Source of the DNA: Owenia fusiformis
Taxonomy: Eukaryota > Annelida > Polychaeta > Sabellida > Oweniidae
NCBI GenBank assembly: GCA_903813345.2
Contig: CAIIXF020000012.1
Coordinates: forward strand, 17,617,520-17,681,519
Length of the DNA stretch: 64,000 nt
Direction: 5' to 3'
The notes under the pieces are model-generated. The model saw only the letters and a list, made by a program, of their open reading frames with translations. It did not search any database and had not been told where the DNA came from. Below are positions 58,031 through 64,000 of this stretch, piece by piece (the first letter of the stretch is position 1; every line of letters starts with the position of its first letter). A program made the translations under genes and the position numbers.

Positions 58031-58375
58031 ACTAGTGATGGAATTGTCACGTTCGATAACCTTATTTTATAAACAGGCCTTATTTGCCATTAATTGAAAT
58101 TGATCTCAGAATGTTCGCTGTTGTTTTATGATTTTTCTATACAAGTTTGGATCAAGTAACTTAAATAGTAACCGTTAAACTGGTATAAACATTTCCAAAA
58201 TTTCAATTAATGCTTTGTGCATGCTCGGCTCAGAGAGAGAGTGAGAGAGAGCACAAGGTCATGTTTGATCACATGATCATATGCTGTAATTTGATTGGGC
58301 ATGGGTGTGATTTAAATAAATTGTGTTCATGAATGCGAAAGAATATGAAAGAATTATGGGAGCTACTCTTTTTTT
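58031..58375. repeat. Diverged copy of module R lacking the hAT-like MITE
   Basis: AAACAGGCCTTATTTGCCAT, GAATGTTCGCTGTTGTTTTA, AAGTTTGGATCAAGTAACTT and AAAGAATTATGGGAGCTACT parallel module R (32535-32990) in order and orientation. Where R carries the 236-bp MITE between two CTTTAG copies, this copy has a single GCTTTGTGCATGC. It therefore looks like an empty site. A GAGAGAGAGTGAGAGAGAG stretch follows at about 58232. Confidence 0.7.
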
Positions 58376-58427
58376 CAGTGCGTACCCTAGACAAAAATTT
58401 ACTGATGGAATATATTGGCTTACTGAA

Positions 58428-58915
58428 CAGCCCATTTCACTGTTTTATTTTGTCAGTAGAAATAAGAAATCGGGAGACCATTGTGCAGTAATAGATGGAA
58501 AAGTATATTCATATTGTACATGAATGACATTTGTATATTTCAGATTATTTAGTTTTTTGTGCAATACGCTTATGCCCTTATACTTTATTTGCCAAAGTAG
58601 AAACAATCCAAAATATACAACTGTCTTTTGAAGATATGGTCAAAACAAAACTCTGTTATCTTGGTTCAAAAAATGTTTGAAATCAAGCATGGTATTGTCA
58701 CTTCCTGTTTTGTCATTTCCTGTTAAGTACGACTGCACCTTAACTTTGTTCATAAAGTGTCAAAAATGCCACATGTTTTGTCATTTCCTGTTAAGTACCA
58801 GGACACTTTAAATGTAAGCTTACAATTTATATTTTTCCATATATTATTGCACAATAATCTTTTGATTTCTTATTTATTAGGTTTTACTGACGCAATAAAA
58901 CAATGAAATGGGCTG
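58428..58915. mobile_element. Foldback element, copy 1
   Basis: CAGCCCATTTCACTG at the left end and CAATGAAATGGGCTG at the right are inverted. Inward, TTTGTCAGTAGAAATAAGAA and ACCATTGTGCAGTAATA have inverted partners at about 58850-58890. The centre differs from copy 2 and contains TTTTGTCATTTCCTGTTAAG twice (about 58711 and 58775). The 66-codon frame at 58323-58523 runs into it and is not a gene. Confidence 0.7.
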
Positions 58916-59137
58916 CAATGTGTTGATAAAGTGATGTGAAACATAAACTTATAAATATTTGTTTACAAAAAAGATCGCGATCTATAGGCAGCCGCCGCAT
59001 AAGCTTACATCAAAAATAACTTATGATTCATATGTACATGAAGCTTATACTATCTTCTTTATGAACATGAAGGCAATTTATTTTTAGGGTTATTCTATCA
59101 AGAGAAATATTTAGAAATAGATGGGATAAATCCTTAC

Positions 59138-59222
59138 CAAGTACAAGTTTTCCTCCATTATGATCAACGAACAATCTGATTGGTTGAATTAGAAATAGCG
59201 GGAAATTATAAGGAGCATGCGC
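59138..59222 (-). promoter_or_regulatory. Candidate promoter and first coding exon on the minus strand
   Basis: On the minus strand, in order: GCGCATGC (NRF1-type, 59222-59215), TTTCCCGC (E2F-type, 59205-59198), CCAAT (59183-59179), then ATG at 59158 and a donor TACTTG|GTAAGG at 59138/59137. The predicted exon encodes MEENLYL in phase 0. This clustering is promoter-like, but there is no recognisable second exon, so the call is weak. A 123-codon reverse frame over this stretch (59028-59399) is in another frame and has no known motif. Confidence 0.25.
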
Positions 59223-59594
59223 AAACGCTTGAGTATTAACATGGGAGCATGTATTATTGCATAATGAATTAGAGCAATTATCAAGGTGGGTAGGATAAAT
59301 GCACCAGTCATATTTCCGCAGGTGTACTTGTGCGAAAGACCACACTACCATATCTGGAAATGTACATCGATCATTTTTTATGAAAAACCATAAATGCATG
59401 TTCGTTGGCCAATATTTAGTCTATATCCGATCAGAGACATATAATGACAGAAATGAGTGACTCCTGTCTCTATCTTGAGAATTCAGTCTGTTTATCTTCT
59501 TGTCCCTCGTGTGGGAAAACAGGAAATTTTCTGCACAAAATTATCAATTCTAGGAAGCTTCAATTTCCAAAAGTCAACGTAGCAACAATTCAAT

Positions 59595-59989
59595 TAGAGT
59601 CCATTTCACTGCTTCATTTCGTCAGTAGAACGGCGAAAATAAGAAATTGGGAGACCATTGTGCAATAACATATGGAAAAGTATATTCATAATGTACATGA
59701 ATGACATTTGTATATTTCAGATTTTTTAGTTTTTTGTGCAATAAGTCTGTGCCGTCTTGTAATTTGAAGAATTTCAGCCATGTTAATCTTATTGAAAATA
59801 ACATGGCAGAGAAACATGCAAATAGAAGAGGCCATACACTTTATAAGCCAAACTAGAAGCAATCCAAGATATACAAATGTCATTCATGTACATTATGAAT
59901 ATACTTTTCTATATATTATTGCACAATGGTCTCCCAATTTCTTATATTTGCCGTTCTACTGACGAAATGAAGCAGTGAAATGGACTCTA
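59595..59989. mobile_element. Foldback element, copy 2
   Basis: TAGAGTCCATTTCACTGCTT at the left and its inverse at the right begin near-perfect arms of about 125 bp (left about 59595-59722, right about 59868-59989), with TA at both extreme ends. The arms share TTCGTCAGTAGAACGGC and GGGAGACCATTGTGCAATAA with copy 1. The 145-bp centre holds no gene. Confidence 0.88.
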
Positions 59990-60232
59990 GTACGGTCCCG
60001 GGAGTAAGGTACAATTAAATGCTACAAAAAAGTAACATAGCATATTGTCAAGTGGAAATAAAGCTAGGGGAAGTCACACATATGCAAATTAATTTACCCA
60101 AACGGCCATTTTGAATGGCACTTCCTATGTAAACAAATATTTTCTATCCCATATTTTAACATATGTGGGCTATAGTCTGAATATTTTACATTCTATAAAA
60201 AATATTCTCCACACTATTTTCTAGGTTCTTTA

Positions 60233-60347
60233 CAGGTCCGTAGTCAAAATCATGCAGTTTTGTCAAAAAAGCCCCCCCACCCCCACCTCATAGGCAAAAG
60301 GCTCACCTTGGTACCGCTCCCCCTGGTAAAAGCTGGCTACGGGTCTG
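60233..60347. mobile_element. 115-bp MITE with CTTTA target duplication
   Basis: Ends CAGGTCCGTAGTCAAA and its imperfect inverse GCTGGCTACGGGTCTG. CTTTA flanks both sides (60228-60232 and 60348-60352). The interior is C-rich (CCCCCCCACCCCCACC, CTCCCCCTGG). It has the same terminal family as 62421-62611. Confidence 0.82.
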
Positions 60348-60352
60348 CTTTA

Positions 60353-61960
60353 GTGCACCCTTTGTGGAAAATTGACAATGGTGGGAAGGAGGAGATCATA
60401 TTCTAAAATAACATTGGGCTATAATGAGGCATCAAAATTCCAATCGTACACTACAGACTTACCTCAAACTTGTACTATGAACTCGTGTGTTCTATTTCCG
60501 CTGTTCTTCCAGTCTTTGTTTTCCTACATGTCTGGTTGGCACAGTTCTTGACTAAATAGGGTAAAGGAGTCGCCCGGCAATTTCTTTACCTGAAGGAGAC
60601 ATTGCTCCTCCAAATGAGTTTCCAGCTTTAGTTTGTTATCAGGTAAAATAAATGTTTCTTGTAAACTGAAAATAAAACACTATGTTGACCTCCACGTGGC
60701 AAAGCTTGGAACGAAGGAACTTGTCGCTCTATCATGTATTCATGTAATTCATTCGAGTAATGCCCATGTGCAGTCCGTGTAAACCTCAGCTAGACTCCAA
60801 TTGTTGCTACAATTAATTAGCTACATTATGATGAATTTTATCCAATAAGAGGCAAGGTAACTCGCAGTGTATTCAACAACAACAAAATTCATGGATCCCG
60901 GGGGATTCACTGTATGTAAATTTTGACGGTGGTGGTCCTTGGCAGGCTTAACCCTCAGATATCAATTTCCCATTACAATCTGTCAAATTTCAATGTGTTC
61001 CCATATCAACCAAAATAACGCCCAAAAGCCATACCAAATGCCCGAATGTAGCACCAATGCCATACCATATGTCCAGATATACAAGCACAAATGATATACC
61101 AAATGTCTAAATATAGGACCAATATGCCATACCAAATGTCAAAGTAGAAAAAAGTTAATATTTAAACTGAAGAAGGCCTTGGGAACAAGGCAGATCTATG
61201 AAGAAAACGATCAAAAACAACCTCGAAGGTACCCCGTGTGCGCCGAGGATACCCGTCAAGGTTTATATACAGTGAACCCCCCTTCATATCGCCTGTTCTA
61301 TTTACACGCCTATTAAAGACATAGCTTATAAATACGCTCAAACATCAAACGCACTTAAATCTAAATTTTGCAGAGTGAATTGAACATGAATAAGCACATG
61401 TATAGAAATCACTTTAAAAACAAAACAAATAGCATTTTGCATATAACAGATATACATATGAATGACCCGCGGTGAGCAACCATACCGCATCGAGGATCGA
61501 CCCCGGTGCGTTTACCCTTGACACCGGACCGTTAGGTTTAAAATGTAACGCACAGTCCTTCGAAAATGGCGGTCATAGATATGTAAATGTACCTTGATAA
61601 ATTCGGAAGAAAATTGAAGATCATTGAAACTGTAGGATTTCTTCTCAAAGAGATAATTGGAACAACCAAAGATTTTTCAACGTAATAGATGTACATAGTG
61701 AACATACTAGTCTATGATATCCTTCCTTCAGAATTTTTTTCGATGACTTTTCTCGTTCTTTATACATTTTACGAAAAAAAATCCTCAGCAGTCTTTTTTA
61801 GGCACCTAAGTGCACTCCTTGTGCACAACTGGAAGATGTAGACAATGTGGGGAAGGAGTGATTCCTGTATAAAAAATAACATGTGACTCAACTGAGGAAT
61901 TCAGAAAAATTCCGAAACATGCACCCTGGCCTTAAAATACTAAAGGTAAGATTTTATCAT
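60353..61960. other. Non-coding stretch with small repeats and two facing CAGTGAACCC ends
   Basis: No gene. An eroded repeat of about 40 bp (GCCATACCAAATGTC variants) lies at about 61025-61145. GGGGGATTCACTGTA (about 60900) and TACAGTGAACCCCCC (about 61267) are inverted and point away from each other, as the outer ends of two separate elements would. Neither partner end was found. A GC-richer patch near 61220-61540 is unassigned. Confidence 0.4.
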
Positions 61961-61989
61961 CGCCTATTCAACTTCATTTATTGAATTTA

Positions 61990-62115
61990 AAACGCGGGGA
62001 GGGTAAGGAATTTCACTTGCATTATTGCCCCCAGGGGTAAGGATTTGACGGAGAATTTCTTCCCGGGAATGAGGAATTTGATTTGCGTGAGCCGGGGAGT
62101 GGGGATTTTTGAGTG
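61990..62115. repeat. Eroded G-rich repeat
   Basis: GGGGAGGGTAAGGAATTTCA, AGGGGTAAGGATTTGACGG and GGGAATGAGGAATTTGATTT, then GGGGAGTGGGGATTTTTG, recur at about 40-50-bp spacing. The two reverse frames here are repeat products. Confidence 0.5.
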
Positions 62116-62289
62116 AATTTGTTCCGTCCAGTATACACATTAGGAAACAAAGGGACAAAAATCGAAGGGGCTCGTTTTTTTATATTTCGGTGTTCGTCTT
62201 TTGATGCTCCTGAAATATTTCTACTTGACAACAATCAGAAAGAATATGTATTTGCATGACATATTCTGCCAATCAAAAGAACTGGCATG

Positions 62290-62352
62290 ATCAATTTCTT
62301 CAGCAAATGCGTGACAAATACGCATATTGTGGGACAGATGACAGGCCTGTAA
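62290..62352. mobile_element. Right-end fragment of the hAT-like MITE family
   Basis: TTCTTCAGCAAATGCGTGAC, AAATACGCATATTGTGGGAC and GATGACAGGCCTG match the right end of the MITE in module R (about 32850-32899) with few changes. The left part is absent. Confidence 0.75.
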
Positions 62353-62420
62353 AAAACACTTTAAAAAACTTGTACGAGTGTCGATTTGTCCCAGTCAAAC
62401 TGAACTGCACCCATAAAATG

Positions 62421-62611
62421 CGGGCCCGTAGCCAGGGGGTCCCCCCCCCTCCCCCTGGCCAAATTTTTTTTCAAAATCATTCAGTTTTTGACCATTTTGA
62501 GCACTTCTAAAGTGATTTTAGCCATATTTGGGCCAAATTTGTCAAATGTGAACCCCCTGGACATTTTTGAAAATCTACCCTCCCCCTTGGCAAATCCTGG
62601 CTACGGGCCTG
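62421..62611. mobile_element. 191-bp MITE with AAATG target duplication
   Basis: CGGGCCCGTAGCCAGG at the left (first A of CAGG mutated or lost) and CCTGGCTACGGGCCTG at the right are inverted. AAATG flanks both sides (62416-62420 and 62612-62616). Inside are a long C run and TTTTGACCATTTTGAGCA. The open frames crossing it are not genes. Confidence 0.88.
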
Positions 62612-62616
62612 AAATG

Positions 62617-63250
62617 ATCGTACATACAGCTATATTCTCCACTTTTGTTGACCAGTTGCAAACCAATAGTAATAATATATTAGTATTAATAAATAACACA
62701 ATCTTCCATTTTTAACTGAACAAAATGGGACTTTAATACATCTGCAACACACTCATTATTAACATTTTTAAAGAGGCTCTCTGCATACATTACTTGAAGA
62801 AAAAAGAACAAAAACAGTATGAGAAGTCCAGAGATCCGTGTTTATTTATTTTTGAATGAAAAGATGGCGTACTTGGTTGTTGGGTTGTCACATAGAACAA
62901 AAAATTAATGACTAACGTGATATGAACATCGTTGCCATCTTTCAATTAATATTGAAAAAAACTTGACATACAATTTTGACAGATCAAAAATATTTTTGAT
63001 AATTTAATGTAAGATCCAATTTAGCCTGTTTCAAATGAAAGTTTGAGTACTAAAATCCATCCATTGGAAATATAATGGGGTGAAAAGTAAGTCTTCATTT
63101 TGCAAAAGAACCCTGAAAAGATATGTTTATGTATTGGATCACTTAAACATAGCCAACACATATATTTCTATAAAGGTTAAGTTCTTTGTATTATGTCTAT
63201 TATCTTCTTATAGCAGTACAATAAATCATTAAATATTTTATTTTTCTTCA
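62617..63250. other. Non-coding stretch ending at a splice-acceptor-like sequence
   Basis: AT-rich with no recognised gene or repeat. It ends in ATTTTATTTTTCTTCAG (to 63251), a good polypyrimidine tract and acceptor for the zinc-finger exon that follows. Confidence 0.4.
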
Positions 63251-63251
63251 G

Positions 63252-63777
63252 AAGAAATAGAGAGTGGAAAAGAATAGAACCACAAGAAAGAACATGATCA
63301 GCTTAATGAACAAAGTGTTAAAGTGTTGGAAATGAGCAGATTAATACTGAGGAGGAACCAGCTCAGGAAGACACTGGTAACCAAGAGGAAGATAATACAG
63401 ATACTGTTAAAGATGCTGAGGCGAATGAGCATGACTATGTAAAAGATAAAGGTGATGACCAATCCGAATCAGTTGATGTAAAAAATGCATTTAAAGATCC
63501 AGATGCTTTGAAAGCTGCCATTGAAATATTTAACATGACATCTAAACCAGAGAAAAAATCATGTAAACTTCCCAATGGTAAATTCATGTGTGATCACCCG
63601 ACATGTGGAAAAACACACATAGACTCTTGGAGTATGTGTGTCCACAGAACCATCCATACTGATCACCGCTATGAATGTGAGCTTTGTCTCAAAAAGTACA
63701 CTTGTAAGGACAGCATAATCTCGGGTTGTATCTCGAGCCCCGTTATGATTGAGAGGTCGCGAGCAAGTTCCCGCTGA
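63252..63777 (+). pseudogene. Broken C2H2 zinc-finger exon with acidic N-terminal region
   Basis: After an acceptor at 63249-63251 one frame reads EIESGKE, a TAG stop, then NHKKEHDQLNEQSVKVLE. A frameshift near 63330-63340 moves into the long frame (open 63322-63777): an acidic stretch (about 55 residues rich in Glu, Asp, Asn), KNAFKDPDALKAAIEIFN, then a finger C-x4-C-x12-H-x3-H (CDHPTCGKTHIDSWSMCVH then RTIH) and the start of a second (YECELCLKKYTCKDS). The second finger loses its histidines where the sequence turns GC-rich (about 63716 on). The stop, the frameshift and the broken finger suggest a pseudogene, possibly cut by an insertion. C2H2 proteins usually bind DNA; the target is unknown. 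Confidence 0.6.
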
Positions 63778-64000
63778 AATCACGAGCAAAGTCATTTTTA
63801 TTTGTTTCACCTTGAAATATGGACCAAAAAGCTAAGAATGCTTATAACAGTTCTTTGATACTTTAGGTATAGTTTGTGAGCAGGTATATCTTCACAAACA
63901 ATGAAAGGAAATGTATATTTTTTCACTGGCATTGAAGAAACGGGGGTCAATATGCACGTTTGCATAATTTACTGTTAAAATATTACTTTTATCGTTAAAA
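63778..64000. other. Window end, nothing recognised
   Basis: AT-rich DNA without recognisable features; the GC-rich patch beginning near 63716 ends at about 63790. Confidence 0.4.

Noticed and set aside
60900-61281. A transposon bounded by GGGGGATTCACTG and CAGTGAACCCCCC
   Set aside because: The two ends point away from the interval (outward orientation is wrong for a single element), so they could only be ends of two other elements whose partners I cannot find.

Overview
The window looks like AT-rich, gene-poor DNA from an animal nuclear genome, most likely a marine invertebrate. A mollusc or other lophotrochozoan is my guess, not something the sequence proves. The reasons: no bacterial operons; splice-site-bounded exons; C2H2 zinc-finger coding exons; a tRNA-like pol III sequence; many terminal-inverted-repeat (TIR) DNA transposon remnants; decayed non-LTR reverse transcriptases; and repeats dense in AGGTCA and (GGAC)n of a kind I associate with bivalve genomes. 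Most long open frames are chance products of repeats, not genes.

Layout. 0-8.3 kb: a 0.88-kb foldback/mariner-type element (354-1230), a degenerate AGGTCA-rich tandem repeat (about 4.04-4.95 kb), a GC-richer nested repeat block (6.2-6.9 kb) and a promoter-like cluster of CRE/ETS/YY1 motifs (about 7.13-7.21 kb). 8.3-25.47 kb: one large satellite array built from three 186-bp monomers (A, B, C) in a 558-bp higher-order unit, locally homogenised as 1,116-bp units, with A-less B-C dimers and two foreign insertions. 25.5-30 kb: two convergent gene fragments (plus strand 25971-26903, minus strand 29878-28874) that share a 57-bp leader and an ATG placed directly after the exon-2 splice acceptor. They are separated by a 1.9-kb element full of minisatellites. 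30.1-31.1 kb: a TIR element. 31.2-38.3 kb: a tandem array of a roughly 3-kb unit (modules M0, U, RT, R) with internal deletions at microhomologies, carrying decayed reverse transcriptase and a hAT-like MITE in every R copy.

38.3-53.8 kb: largely non-coding. It has two paralogous cassettes (41.65-42.81 and 49.86-50.66 kb), each a minisatellite next to a decayed exon with conserved splice sites; a tRNA pseudogene between inverted arms (44.4-45.0 kb); a 39-bp minisatellite (47.46-48.06 kb); a palindromic MITE (48.31-48.44 kb); and a degenerate mariner-type transposon (50.81-52.02 kb). 53.8-64 kb: a broken non-LTR retrotransposon (54.0-55.3 kb), a diverged copy of module R (58.03 kb), two related foldback elements (58.43 and 59.60 kb), two MITEs with 5-bp target duplications (60.23, 62.42 kb), and a broken C2H2 zinc-finger exon (63.25-63.78 kb).

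No complete, intact gene is visible. The best coding candidate is the minus-strand exon 28874-29514. The strongest structural signals are the satellite hierarchy, the modular 3-kb array with its microinversion, and the paired convergent zinc-finger exons. I found no CRISPR array, phage, operon or other prokaryotic system.
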